DNA of 64,000 nt from VXNE01 sp963665455 (GTDB lineage: Bacteria > Pseudomonadota > Gammaproteobacteria > Pseudomonadales > Azotimanducaceae). The notes beneath the pieces are model-generated. The model did no database searches and had not been told where the DNA came from. It saw only the letters and a program-made list of their open reading frames with translations. Below, piece after piece: positions 36,487 through 45,446 of this stretch (within the stretch, counting starts at the first letter, position 1; each line of letters begins with the position of its first letter). The position numbers and the translations under genes are program-made. The stretch is from positions 1,922,001 through 1,986,000 of the forward strand of contig OY762279.1 in assembly GCA_963665455.1 (NCBI GenBank). The letters are read 5' to 3'.

Positions 36487-36641
36487 GGAAGGTCTGATTA
36501 AGACCTCCCCTAGCGCGGCAAAGGGACGTGCCGCCCAGGTTCGATGGCGTAAGCCATTGAATCTGTGGAGCAAGCCGAAACCGCGCTTTTGGCTTGCGAC
36601 CTGAACAAGCCCATGGACGGGCTTGTTCAGACGTTCCCTAG
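36483..36641 (+). mobile_element. Five-hairpin miniature element (MITE), copy A, IS5-like ends
   Basis: About 159 bp bounded by CTAG. The ends are inverted repeats: CTAGGGAAGGTCTGA on the left and TCAGACGTTCCCTAG on the right (one mismatch over 15 bases). Inside are five consecutive hairpins: GGGAAGGTCT/AGACCTCCCC, GCGGCA/TGCCGC, TTCGATGGC/GCCATTGAA, GCAAGCCGAAA/TTTTGGCTTGC and CTGAACAAGCCC/GGGCTTGTTCAG. It has no coding capacity. The right end GGAACGTCTGAACAAGCCC resembles the IS5 terminus as I remember it, and CTAG fits the YTAR target of that family. An inverted copy lies at 56091-56247. Confidence 0.85.
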
Positions 36642-36886
36642 CCCGCATTTCTCACCAAGTCGCTTGTGCATAGACCGCAAGTCCCTTGGTCCATTGGGGT
36701 TTATCGTCGATCTCAAGCGTCGGCAGCCGGATGCGGAGCGCTGGCCGCGCCCTCGCCGGTCTTTTCGCCCCGTGCGCGCACGTGCTCCCTCAAACTTAGG
36801 CCCCACTAGGCTTTCGGTCGCGAGCACGCGCACGGAGCGAAAATCCTCGGCGATCATCGCGGCCCGTGGTGAGAAATGCGGGCTAG
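36638..36886. mobile_element. 249-bp element with 20-bp perfect inverted ends
   Basis: The left end CTAGCCCGCATTTCTCACCA (36638-36657) and the right end TGGTGAGAAATGCGGGCTAG (36867-36886) are exact reverse complements. The interior has no long open frame and no transposase. It shares its left CTAG with the neighbouring five-hairpin element. The size and ends are those of a non-autonomous transposable element; the parent family is not assigned. The stretch 36887-36961 after it holds only the likely start region of the RapZ-like gene. Confidence 0.75.
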
Positions 36887-36961
36887 GTGAAGGGGTTGCC
36901 CTTGCGGCGTGCGTAAGAAAGGTCTGTTACCTTCCGTACACCACTTCTTGTCGTTTCGTTC

Positions 36962-37330
36962 ATGCGCATTCTGGTCAGCTCCTTCGGCTACAAGCATGGA
37001 CTTCCGCCCGACGCGGATTTCGTGTTCGACGCGCGCTGCCTCGCCAATCCGCACTGGGTCGAATCCCTGCGTGCGCTGACGGGGCGCGACGGGGCCGTCA
37101 TCGAGTTTCTGGATCGCGACCCCGACGCCGAGCGCATGTGCGAAGACATCCAGCGCTACCTGGAGGTTTGGTTGCCGAAGTTTGCGGCGCGCGACCGGGA
37201 GACCATGCACGTCGCCATCGGTTGCACGGGGGGTCAGCACCGCTCGGTCTATCTGGCGGAGCGCCTGGCCGGCCGCCTGCGTGGCGGCGTGGCCGACGTG
37301 ACCGTGCGCCATGCCGCGAGTGGCCGGTGA
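36962..37330 (+). CDS. RapZ C-terminal domain protein (N-terminal ATPase domain missing)
   Basis: 122 residues. It corresponds only to the C-terminal half of RapZ: LVSSFGYKHGLPPDADFVFD, ANPHW, LEVWLP and the HVAIGCTGGQHRSVYLAERL block. This half binds the GlmZ/GlmY small RNAs and RNase E in E. coli. The usual N-terminal P-loop domain (about 150 residues) is not found upstream; instead two mobile elements fill the space after ptsN. A plain ATG 36962 starts the domain. Either this lineage uses a stand-alone form or the gene was shortened by insertion and deletion. The gene overlaps the start of npr (GTGA). Confidence 0.82.
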   Translation: MRILVSSFGYKHGLPPDADFVFDARCLANPHWVESLRALTGRDGAVIEFLDRDPDAERMCEDIQRYLEVWLPKFAARDRETMHVAIGCTGGQHRSVYLAERLAGRLRGGVADVTVRHAASGR

Positions 37331-37596
37331 TCGAGGGACGGCTCGCCGTGGTCAACGCGCTCGGCCTACATGCGCGGGCCGCGGCGAAGTTCGTGAACCT
37401 GGCGAAGACGTTCGCGTCGACCGTGGAACTGGAGCTCGGGGACAACCGCGTCGACGGCAAGAGCATCATGGGGGTGATGATGTTGGCGGCGGCGCGCGGG
37501 ACGATCCTGACCCTGCGGGTGGACGGACCGGACGACGCGGAGGCCTACGCCGCGCTCACGCGGCTCGTCGCCGGGCGTTTTGGGGAGGCCGAGTAG
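37327..37596 (+). CDS. npr: HPr-like phosphocarrier NPr
   Basis: 89 residues. The phosphorylated His is residue 15 in NALGLHARAAAKF, and Ser46 lies in DGKSIMGVMML. It carries phosphate from EI(Ntr) to EIIA(Ntr). The start is GTG 37327, overlapping the RapZ-like stop. It is the last gene of the rpoN-hpf-ptsN-rapZ-npr run. Confidence 0.93.
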   Translation: MIEGRLAVVNALGLHARAAAKFVNLAKTFASTVELELGDNRVDGKSIMGVMMLAAARGTILTLRVDGPDDAEAYAALTRLVAGRFGEAE

Positions 37597-37614
37597 GTTG
37601 GACCGGCCGGCAGC

Positions 37615-38961
37615 TCACGCGGCGACGGTCATGGCATCCACCAGGATGGAACCCGTGCGGATGTTGCCGCGCGGGTCGATGTCGTCGCCGACGCCGACGA
37701 TGCCCTTGAACATGGCGTCGAGGTGGGAGGCGATGGTGATCTGGTCGACCGGAAAGGCCGGCTTGCCGCCCTCCACCCAGAACCCGGCGGCGCCCCGGGA
37801 GTAGTCGCCCGACACGACGTTCACGCCTTGCCCCATCAGCTCGTTGACGACGAGGCCGGTGCCCATCTGCTCCATCAATGTCTCGGGCGTCTCGCGGTGG
37901 GGGTATTCGACGCTGAGATTGAAGACGCCCCCGGCGTTGCCCGTGGTTTCCCTGCCCAAGCGGCGGGCGGCGTAGGTGTCGAGCACGTAGCTGGTGAGCC
38001 GCCCTTCGGTGACGAACGCCTTGCCCGCGGTCGCAACGCCGTCGCCATCGAATCCGGCGCTGCCGAGCGCCTTGGGCAGGTGGGGATGTTCCGCCAGGGT
38101 CAGCGAGGGGCAAGCGACCTCCTTGCCGAGGGCGTCGAGCAGGTAAGAGGCACGGCGGAACTGCGCGCCCCCGCTGATCGCGCCGATCAGGTGTCCCACC
38201 AAACCGGCCGCCACCCTGGGACGGAACAGCACCGGCCACGAGCCGGTGGTGATCGGCCGGGTGCCGAGGCGCGCGACGGTGCGCCGCGCCGCCTCCTCGC
38301 CTACGCTGACATGGCCTTCGAGATTGTCGGCATCCCGCGCGACGCTGTACCAATAGTCGCGCTGCATGCCCTGATCGTCCCGGGCGATCATGACGCAGGT
38401 GCCGCCGTGGCGGGTCCCGCGCATCGCACCGAGGAAGCCATGGCTGTTGCCGTAGACCCGGCAGGTCCGCTGGGTGGACATCTGCGCCCCTTCAGAATTG
38501 ACGATCCGAGGGTCGTGGTCGAGGCCGGCCGCCTCCATCTCGAGCGCCAACTCGCGCAGGTCGTCGGCGTCCACGTGCCACGGATGGTAGAGGTCGAGTT
38601 CCGGCCATTCCGTCGCCATGCGCTCAGCGTCGGCGAGGCCGTTGCAGGCGTCTTCGCCCGTATGCCGCGCGATGCCGAGGGCGGCGCGGACGGTGGCTTG
38701 TACCGCCTCGGGGCTTGGGTCGGACGTGCTCGCCGACCCCTTGCGCGCACCGGAGTACACGGTGATGCCGAAGCCCCGGTCGCGGTTGAATTCGACGGTC
38801 TCCAGATCGCGCTGGCGCACGGACACGGTGAGCCCCTCGTCCTCGCTCACGGAGACCTCGGCCGCCGACGCGCCTTGACGACGCGCTTCGTCGAGAATGT
38901 TGGAGACCAGACCGGTGAGCGCACGCTCCTGTTCGGAGGCGTCCATGAGGGCTTTTGGCAT
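37615..38961 (-). CDS. pmbA: Metalloprotease-related protein PmbA (TldE)
   Basis: 448 residues. It is the partner of TldD in the TldD/TldE protease, which processes modified peptides and helps degrade CcdA. It contains SVRQRDLETVEFNRDRGFGI, GARKGSASTSD, ARDADNLEGHVSVGEEAA and the C-terminal GVNVVSGDYSRGAAGFWVEG. As usual for PmbA, it lacks the HExxH zinc motif. The start MPKALMDASEQ at 38961 is used; a Met six residues later is possible. It is convergent with npr. Confidence 0.94.
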   Translation of the reverse strand: MPKALMDASEQERALTGLVSNILDEARRQGASAAEVSVSEDEGLTVSVRQRDLETVEFNRDRGFGITVYSGARKGSASTSDPSPEAVQATVRAALGIARHTGEDACNGLADAERMATEWPELDLYHPWHVDADDLRELALEMEAAGLDHDPRIVNSEGAQMSTQRTCRVYGNSHGFLGAMRGTRHGGTCVMIARDDQGMQRDYWYSVARDADNLEGHVSVGEEAARRTVARLGTRPITTGSWPVLFRPRVAAGLVGHLIGAISGGAQFRRASYLLDALGKEVACPSLTLAEHPHLPKALGSAGFDGDGVATAGKAFVTEGRLTSYVLDTYAARRLGRETTGNAGGVFNLSVEYPHRETPETLMEQMGTGLVVNELMGQGVNVVSGDYSRGAAGFWVEGGKPAFPVDQITIASHLDAMFKGIVGVGDDIDPRGNIRTGSILVDAMTVAA

Positions 38962-39067
38962 GCGGTTAGGATAGCAGCCTGTCGGGTTTGGACCTGCGCA
39001 GCGGTTCAAGCCCGACAGAGCGATATGGCGGCGGGCGGCTGGGGCCAATCCAGCGCCCGTCAGGGCG

Positions 39068-39610
39068 ATGGTTTTGGTGGCGATAGCTGACATGGCGAAC
39101 GGCGAGGAGGCGGCGTCGGCGGTCAGCAAGTCCGCCCGCAAGCGCGATGCCCAGGCGGCGCGCCGCTTGGGCGAGGCCCTGACGGAACTCGATCCAGCGC
39201 GCTTGAAGCGCATTCCGATGAGCGAGGGGCTGTTAGATGCCCTTGAGGCTTATCGCGGGCTGTCGGGACGCGAGGCCCGCCGGCGTCAACTACAGCGGAT
39301 TGGCCGGCTGATGCGGGCCGAGGACCGAGAGGCGATCACCGCCGCCCTGACGCGCCTTACGGAGCTCACGCCCGGTGAGCGGCGCGAGAACCGCGTGCTC
39401 GAGGGCTGGCGGGAGCGCCTCCTCGCGGAACCCGACGCGCTCACGGAGTATGTGGCCTCGCATCCGGGCGCGGACGTGCAGGCGTTGCGGCACCTGATCG
39501 GACGCACGCGCAAGGCACGGGATCCCACCGAGCGCGCGGACTTCGCGCGCCGCCTCTTCCGGCTGCTGCGGGAATGTGAGGAGCTGGCCCGCGCCGCCGG
39601 GGCGGATTGA
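39068..39610 (+). CDS. darP: Dual-action ribosomal maturation protein DarP (YjgA)
   Basis: 180 residues. The conserved core VSKSARKRDAQAARRLGEAL, LKRIPMSEGLLDALEAYRGL and REARRRQLQRIGRLMRAED matches DarP/YjgA, which acts late in 50S assembly. The extended highly charged helices are typical. ATG 39068 is the longest start; ATG 39092 is equally plausible. It sits between pmbA and tldD on the opposite strand. Confidence 0.9.
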   Translation: MVLVAIADMANGEEAASAVSKSARKRDAQAARRLGEALTELDPARLKRIPMSEGLLDALEAYRGLSGREARRRQLQRIGRLMRAEDREAITAALTRLTELTPGERRENRVLEGWRERLLAEPDALTEYVASHPGADVQALRHLIGRTRKARDPTERADFARRLFRLLRECEELARAAGAD

Positions 39611-39625
39611 CGAACCCTCCGTTCC

Positions 39626-41086
39626 CTACGAACGCGTGCCGCCGACGGTGATCTGGTCGATCTTGAGGGTGGGTTGCCCCACGCCGACGGGAACGGTCTG
39701 GCCGTCCTTGCCGCAAACGCCGACGCCGTGGTCGAGCTCCAGATCGTTCCCCACCATGGATACGCGGGTCATGATGTCCGGGCCGTTGCCGATCAGGGTG
39801 GCACCGCGGATGGGCGTGGTCACGCGGCCTCCCTCGATCAGGTAGGCCTCGGTCGCCGAGAAGGTGAACTGGCCGGACGCGATGTCGACCTGGCCGCCCC
39901 CGAAGCTCACCGCGAACACGCCGCGGTCGACGCTGGCCACGATCTCGTCCGGCTCGGAGGCGCCGTCGAGTAGGAACGTGTTGGTCATGCGCGGCATGGG
40001 CAGGTGGGCGTACGACTGCCGCCGGCCATTGCCCGTCGGTGCCGCGCCCATCAGCCCGGCGTTCAGCTTGTCCTGCATGTAGCCCGTCAGCACGCCGTTC
40101 TCGATCAGGACGGTGCGTTGGCCGGGGGTGCCCTCGTCGTCGAGGGTCAGGGAGCCGCGCCGGTCGCCCAGGGTGGCGTCGTCGATCACCGTGCACAACT
40201 CCGAGGCGATGCGTTCGCCGATGCGGCCGGAGTACGTGGAGGTGCCCTTGCGGTTGAAATCCCCTTCCAGGCCATGCCCCACCGCCTCATGCAGGAGCAC
40301 GCCCGGCCAGCCGGGGCCGAGTACGACGGGCATGGAACCCGCGGGCGCGTCCACCGCGTCGAGGTTGAGCAGGGCTTGGCGGACGGCTTCGCGGGCGACG
40401 GCCTCCGCCGCGGCGTCCTTGCCGTCGGGCCCCTGCGGCAGGAGCCATCCGAGGTCGTGCCGGCCGCCGGCGCCCCCGAAGCCCCGCTCCCGGCGGCCGT
40501 CCCGTTCGGCGATGACGGTCACGTCGAAGCGCACCAGTGGGCGGACATCCCCGGCCAGGGTGCCGTCGCTCGCGACGACGAGGTGGATCTCGTGGCTCGC
40601 GGCGATGCGTGCCGTGACTTCGCGGACCCGTGGATCCAGGCCGCGCGCGAACGCATCGATGCGGGAGAGGAGGGCCACCTTGTCCTCCTCCGGCGCCGAG
40701 CCGATGGGGTCGGTCGCGGCGTACCGGGGCGTGGGCGCGTTGGTCCGATAGGCTTGCACGGAGTTGCTGCCCCCACTGCGGGCAATGGTACGGGCCGCGT
40801 CCGCCGCCTGGCTGAGTGCCGGCAGCGCGATGTCGTCCGCGTAGGCGAAGCCGGTTTTCTCGCCGCTGATCGCGCGCACGCCGACCCCCCGGTCGACGCT
40901 GTAGCAGCCGTCCTTGACCGAGCCATCCTCCAGGGTCCAGGACTCGGAACGCCGGTGCTGGAAGAACAGCTCCCCGGTGTCCACGGCGCGGCTCATGAGC
41001 CGGCCAACGAGGCGGTCCACGTCGCGGTCGGCGACGTCGCTGCCGTCCCACAGTTCCCGCTTGGCGATCTCGACCGGCGTGTTCAC
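39626..41086 (-). CDS. tldD: Metalloprotease TldD
   Basis: 486 residues. The zinc-binding motif is HEAVGHGLEGD. Other typical parts are SVDRGVGVRAISGEKTGFAY, the DDEGTPGQRTVLIENGVLTG segment and the C-terminal TLIGNGPDIMTRVSMVGNDL. With PmbA it forms a protease that acts on small or unfolded peptides. GTG 41086 overlaps the yhdP stop, so the pair is co-translated. Confidence 0.95.
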   Translation of the reverse strand: MNTPVEIAKRELWDGSDVADRDVDRLVGRLMSRAVDTGELFFQHRRSESWTLEDGSVKDGCYSVDRGVGVRAISGEKTGFAYADDIALPALSQAADAARTIARSGGSNSVQAYRTNAPTPRYAATDPIGSAPEEDKVALLSRIDAFARGLDPRVREVTARIAASHEIHLVVASDGTLAGDVRPLVRFDVTVIAERDGRRERGFGGAGGRHDLGWLLPQGPDGKDAAAEAVAREAVRQALLNLDAVDAPAGSMPVVLGPGWPGVLLHEAVGHGLEGDFNRKGTSTYSGRIGERIASELCTVIDDATLGDRRGSLTLDDEGTPGQRTVLIENGVLTGYMQDKLNAGLMGAAPTGNGRRQSYAHLPMPRMTNTFLLDGASEPDEIVASVDRGVFAVSFGGGQVDIASGQFTFSATEAYLIEGGRVTTPIRGATLIGNGPDIMTRVSMVGNDLELDHGVGVCGKDGQTVPVGVGQPTLKIDQITVGGTRS

Positions 41087-44000
41087 TGTTGCGCCTCCTG
41101 ATTTGGATTCCCGGGCCGCGTGGCCTCCGGGGATTCGGGCGCGGCCTCGGGCCCGAGTTCGGGCGTGAACTCGCCCGTGAATATGCCCACGAAGCTCGGC
41201 TTCGGCTCCTCGAGGGTTCCCGTGACGCGATAGCGGGCGCTGGAGAGCGCCTCGATCTGCCGCTTGAACACTTCCCGGCCGAGCAGCACCCCCGCGGCGG
41301 TGGCCGGATTCGTCGATGCGAGCCAGACGGCGTACCACGGCAAGCTCGACGACAGCGGCAGCGTCACGACCATGTCGTTGTCGAGCGCGCCGTCCTGGAA
41401 GTCCACCGTGCCGTAGATGCGGAACGCGGAGCTCGGACCCTCGATCTCGAGGGGCTCCTCGAAGCGCAGCACGCCGCGGTCGAGGCGGGTGTTGGCGCGG
41501 ATGCGGTCGAAGCCGATGCCTCGACCGAACACGTCGGAGAAGTCGAACCGCAGCCGTTGGGCCACCTTCGAGAAGTCGAACAGGGTGAGGATGCGGCCGG
41601 CCGGTACCTCGCCCACGTCCAGGAAGCGCCCGTCGGTGACGTTCAGGCCGATGTTCCCCGACAGGTAGTCGAGCTGGAAGTTCAGGGGGGAACCGGGCCA
41701 GGTGACGTCCCCCGTGATCTCGACGTCCGTGCTCTCCACGCTGGTCGCGTAGCCCCAGGCCGGCAGCACGGAGGCGAGGTTGGAGGCGGTGACCGTGCCC
41801 CGGAACTGCGACGCGTCGTCCGCCGTCCAGACGATGTCCTTGCGGGCGTCGATGCGCAACCCCTTGATGTCGCCGGACACGTCGGTGAAGTGGACCGAGT
41901 CTCCGGTCGGGCGCACCCCGAAGCGCCAGCTCCCGAAGTGCTCTCCATCGAGGAGCACGCGCCGAATCGTGACGTCCGCCGCCGGCAACAGCGGGATCGC
42001 GGATACGTCGAGGGGGTCGACTCCCGTCTCTCCCCCCGGCAGCCGGATCTCGGCGAGATCGAGTTTCATCGGCTCGCCCGGCCGCGTCGCGAGGGCGCCC
42101 GTCATCTCGGTGCTGTCGAAGCGGAGCGTGACTGCGCCGTGGCCGCCCGTTCCGTCGAAGCGCGCATTGTGCAACTCGAAGTCGTGTAGCCGCACCTGAT
42201 CGACCGACAGGCCGTCCACGTGCCAGCGAAACGGCTCGTCCGACAACGACGACGCGCCCGAGGCGTCCAGGCGCGCGAGCGCTCCGCTGATGGAGATCCC
42301 CTCTGCGGCGCGTTCGCTCCGTGTTGGCGGCACGCCGATTCCGACCGCGCCCGAGAGTGCCGAGTCCGCCCCGACGCGCAGCCACCACGAGGCGACATCG
42401 TCGCCGCCTTCCGCATGGACGACATCGTCGGCGAAGCGCATGCGCGCGGTCAGTGCCCTTGGGGTCTCGGCGTCCTTGGCCAGGGGCTCGGGAAGGTCGA
42501 GAACGACGCCCACCGCGTCGGTCGATACCTCGAGCACCGGCGGCTGATCCCGGCCGGCGAAGAAGTCGAACCGCGCGTCGAAAGCGAACGCGCCGTGGGC
42601 GGCGGCGTCGCCCGTCGCGCTGGCCGGGAGTCCGTCCATCTCCAGCACGTCGAGCACGTCGGTGACGCCCGCGCGGCCCCGCAGGTCGAACGATACCGCG
42701 TCGTCGTTGGAGGTCGCCTCGATGCGCACGGGGAAGCCGAACAGCGCACCATCCACGCGCGCGGCGGTCAGGCGGTGGGGAGACCGGTACCGTGCCGCCC
42801 CCACGAGTTCGGTGAAGCGCAGACGCAGGTCGGCGAGATTGAGCGAGACGCCGGCGAGGTCGAAATCCACCCGTACGCCGCCGGGCTTGGGGGGACCGTC
42901 GAACGGCAGCCTGAGGTCCGCTTCGATGCCCAAGGGCCCGTCCCCACGCCAGCACGGGCATGCAAATGGGGCGAGTTCCGCGATGGGGGTCGCGAAGGCG
43001 AACGCGAGCGCGTCGTCGGCGGTGGACCGCGCCGCGAGGCGCACGTCCGCGTAGCCCGCGCCCGGGGGCACGTCCACCTCCAGCCGCCGTACCGGGAGCC
43101 CGAGCGACATGCCACGGTCCAGGCGGGCGCGCACGGCCGTGCCGCTGACGACAAGGTGGCCGCCGAGTTCCTCCGCCGGCGGCCAATCGGGGTGGTAGGC
43201 GACGACGCCGTCGCGCACCGCGCCGGTCATCGCGATCCTGCGCATGGGGAGGCCCGGCAGCGTGCGCGTGTGGCCGTGATAGGTCATCGCGCCGTCGTCG
43301 AGGTGTCCGGCAACGAGTCCGGTTTCGAGCCACGACCGGAGCGGGCCGCCCAGCTCCCTCGGCAGATACTGCTTTGCGTGGCCGACGCTGGTGTGGTGTA
43401 CCCTCGCCACCATCGAGAGGTGCCCCTCGATGGGGTCGCTCGGGCGCGTTAGCGCCAGCGCGAGCTCCACGTCCGCGGCGTCGGAGCGGACCTGACCGGT
43501 GCCCCGCAAGCCCAGGTAGCCGAGGTCGAACCACAGCGTGACGCCGCCGACGGCGCTGTCGTATTGCCACTCGCCGTCGAAGTGTTCCGGCATGGCGGCG
43601 CGCAAGGGGTCTCCCTCGAGGGCGATGTGCAGGGCGTGCAGGTGTCCCCGTAGCCGGCCCGTGGCGCCGTCGAGTTGCGGAATCCCATTGAAGCTCGATG
43701 TGCGCGCGCCGCGCAGCAGGCCTTGGTAGGCGATGCCCTCCCCGTCGATGTGCAGCCGCAGATCCTGAAGCTCGCCTCGTGCATCCACCCCGTTCAGCCA
43801 GCGGCCCACGGTGTCCCCGGCACCGAGTGCGGAGACGAACAGGGCGTTCCAGGCGCCCAGGTCGAGCAGGTCCGTCCAGAGGGTGATGGCGCCGGCGGCG
43901 TCCGCCGCGAAGCCGATGCCGCCGAGGGACACTTCCTCCTCCGGCGTCCCGGCCTGGAGCGTGGCCACGCCGCGGTAAAGCCCATGGGCGCCCCGGGCCG

Positions 44001-44853
44001 TGGCGGTGGCCAGGACGCGCGCCGGCGCGCCGGGCAGCGCGATGCCGGTCGCGTGCAGTGCCGCGTGAGCAATGGCGTTGGCGCCGTCTCCGGACCAATG
44101 CGCCGCCCCCTCCAGCGACATGGCCGGCAACGACAGGGCCTCCGCGAGCGCCCCGGGAACGTGGAAGCCCCGCGCCTCCAGATGGGCCGCGCCGCGCTCG
44201 TCGCCGACGCCGGGCCCGGTCTGATGGATGTCGGCGTCCAGGCGCGCGTAGCATTCGGCGCAGCCGGGATCGGTCGATACCGCCGCGCGCCACCGATGCG
44301 ACGCCGCCTCGTTCCTTGCGGAGAGTTCCAGATCGAGGGCGCCCACGGCGTCGTTGGCCGCGAACTCGACGCGGGCGGCGAGCCGCACCTCGTCGCTATG
44401 CAGGAAGAACGCCTGGAGGTCGGGACCCTCCGCCACGGTGGAGCCCGCCAGCCGCCACCCGGAAGGGCCGGGTTCCAGACGCAGGCGCGCGGAGGCGACC
44501 TCGAAGCGCCGCGCCACGACGCGATTGCGCCACAGGCTCTCCGCCACGTCGAGTTCGAGGGCGACGTCGTGGAATTCCGCGCCGGGCAGGGTTAACGAGG
44601 CGGCGCCGACGATGGGGTTCAGGTACCTCCAGGAGCCCCATAGGCCCTCGATGGAGATGTCCCGGGAGGCGAGCCAAGTGTTCAGGCGGGGCTCGAGGGC
44701 CGGGAGCGCGGCCACCAGAACGCGTCCGCCGCCCTGCAATACCGCGGCGCAGACGGCGGCCACGGCGGCCACGACGAACAACCTCCTTCCAAAACCGGGC
44801 AACGGGCGACTCGGCGGTGGCAAGCGGACGCGCACATCATACTCCTGCGGCAT
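41083..44853 (-). CDS. yhdP: AsmA-like inner-membrane protein YhdP
   Basis: 1256 residues. One N-terminal membrane span (LFVVAAVAAVCAAVLQGGG) is followed by a very long periplasmic beta-rich region. The C-terminal AsmA_2 part contains NIGLNVTDGRFLDVGEVPAG, ILTLFDFSKVAQRLRFDFSD and YRVTGTLEEPKPSF. YhdP helps move phospholipids from the inner to the outer membrane. It lies between tldD and maf. The rng gene normally found here is absent (the gap to maf is 23 bp). Confidence 0.9.
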   Translation of the reverse strand: MPQEYDVRVRLPPPSRPLPGFGRRLFVVAAVAAVCAAVLQGGGRVLVAALPALEPRLNTWLASRDISIEGLWGSWRYLNPIVGAASLTLPGAEFHDVALELDVAESLWRNRVVARRFEVASARLRLEPGPSGWRLAGSTVAEGPDLQAFFLHSDEVRLAARVEFAANDAVGALDLELSARNEAASHRWRAAVSTDPGCAECYARLDADIHQTGPGVGDERGAAHLEARGFHVPGALAEALSLPAMSLEGAAHWSGDGANAIAHAALHATGIALPGAPARVLATATARGAHGLYRGVATLQAGTPEEEVSLGGIGFAADAAGAITLWTDLLDLGAWNALFVSALGAGDTVGRWLNGVDARGELQDLRLHIDGEGIAYQGLLRGARTSSFNGIPQLDGATGRLRGHLHALHIALEGDPLRAAMPEHFDGEWQYDSAVGGVTLWFDLGYLGLRGTGQVRSDAADVELALALTRPSDPIEGHLSMVARVHHTSVGHAKQYLPRELGGPLRSWLETGLVAGHLDDGAMTYHGHTRTLPGLPMRRIAMTGAVRDGVVAYHPDWPPAEELGGHLVVSGTAVRARLDRGMSLGLPVRRLEVDVPPGAGYADVRLAARSTADDALAFAFATPIAELAPFACPCWRGDGPLGIEADLRLPFDGPPKPGGVRVDFDLAGVSLNLADLRLRFTELVGAARYRSPHRLTAARVDGALFGFPVRIEATSNDDAVSFDLRGRAGVTDVLDVLEMDGLPASATGDAAAHGAFAFDARFDFFAGRDQPPVLEVSTDAVGVVLDLPEPLAKDAETPRALTARMRFADDVVHAEGGDDVASWWLRVGADSALSGAVGIGVPPTRSERAAEGISISGALARLDASGASSLSDEPFRWHVDGLSVDQVRLHDFELHNARFDGTGGHGAVTLRFDSTEMTGALATRPGEPMKLDLAEIRLPGGETGVDPLDVSAIPLLPAADVTIRRVLLDGEHFGSWRFGVRPTGDSVHFTDVSGDIKGLRIDARKDIVWTADDASQFRGTVTASNLASVLPAWGYATSVESTDVEITGDVTWPGSPLNFQLDYLSGNIGLNVTDGRFLDVGEVPAGRILTLFDFSKVAQRLRFDFSDVFGRGIGFDRIRANTRLDRGVLRFEEPLEIEGPSSAFRIYGTVDFQDGALDNDMVVTLPLSSSLPWYAVWLASTNPATAAGVLLGREVFKRQIEALSSARYRVTGTLEEPKPSFVGIFTGEFTPELGPEAAPESPEATRPGNPNQEAQQ

Positions 44854-44876
44854 GAATCCGACTTGAACGTGCGCCG

Positions 44877-45446
44877 TTACCCAGAGCTTCTCCAGCAGGG
44901 AATGCCGAAGGACCGCAGCAGGTCGTGGGTCTCTCGCAGGGGGAGGCCCACGACCGCGCCGGGACTACCATCGATGCGGCTCACGAATACCGCGCCCATG
45001 CCCTGGATGCCGTAGCCCCCGGCCTTGTCGGCGGGCTCGCCCGTGCGCCAGTAGGAGGCGGCTTCGGCCGCATCGATCGGCCGGAACGTCACGCTGGCGG
45101 ACGCAAGCCGGCACGCTTCGCGCTCGGCGGAGCGGACGGTCACCGCCGTGAAGACCTCGTGTGTCCGCCCCGACAGCGCCAGCAGCATGGCGATGCCCTG
45201 GCGCTCGCCGTCGGGCTTGCCGAGGATGCGTCCGTCGAGGCGGACGGTCGTGTCGGCGGCCAGGACCGGCTTCCGCGTGGCGGTGGCGGCCGCGGCCTTT
45301 TCCCGGGCGAGCCGCAGGACGTACGCGGCGGCATCCTCGCCGGGGCGGGGCGATTCGTCGATGTCGACCGGCGAGGCGCGGAAGGACACGCCGATGCGGG
45401 TGAGCCATTCCGCCCGGCGCGGCGATGCGGACGCGAGCACGATCAT
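44877..45446 (-). CDS. Maf-family nucleotide pyrophosphatase
   Basis: 189 residues. It starts MIVLASASPRRAEWLTRIGV (S-x-S-x-R-R substrate site). VLAADTTVRLDGRILGKPDG and SYWRTGEPADKAGGYGIQGM follow. Maf proteins hydrolyse dTTP/UTP or modified nucleotides and so clean the pool. Because it follows mreD, YhdE-type dTTP/UTP activity is most likely. The start overlaps the mreD stop. Confidence 0.92.
   Translation of the reverse strand: MIVLASASPRRAEWLTRIGVSFRASPVDIDESPRPGEDAAAYVLRLAREKAAAATATRKPVLAADTTVRLDGRILGKPDGERQGIAMLLALSGRTHEVFTAVTVRSAEREACRLASASVTFRPIDAAEAASYWRTGEPADKAGGYGIQGMGAVFVSRIDGSPGAVVGLPLRETHDLLRSFGIPCWRSSG

Noticed and set aside
39626..44293. A 1555-residue frame ending with TldD
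   Set aside because: The first two thirds are an arginine-rich shadow of yhdP. The real TldD starts at GTG 41086, overlapping the yhdP stop.
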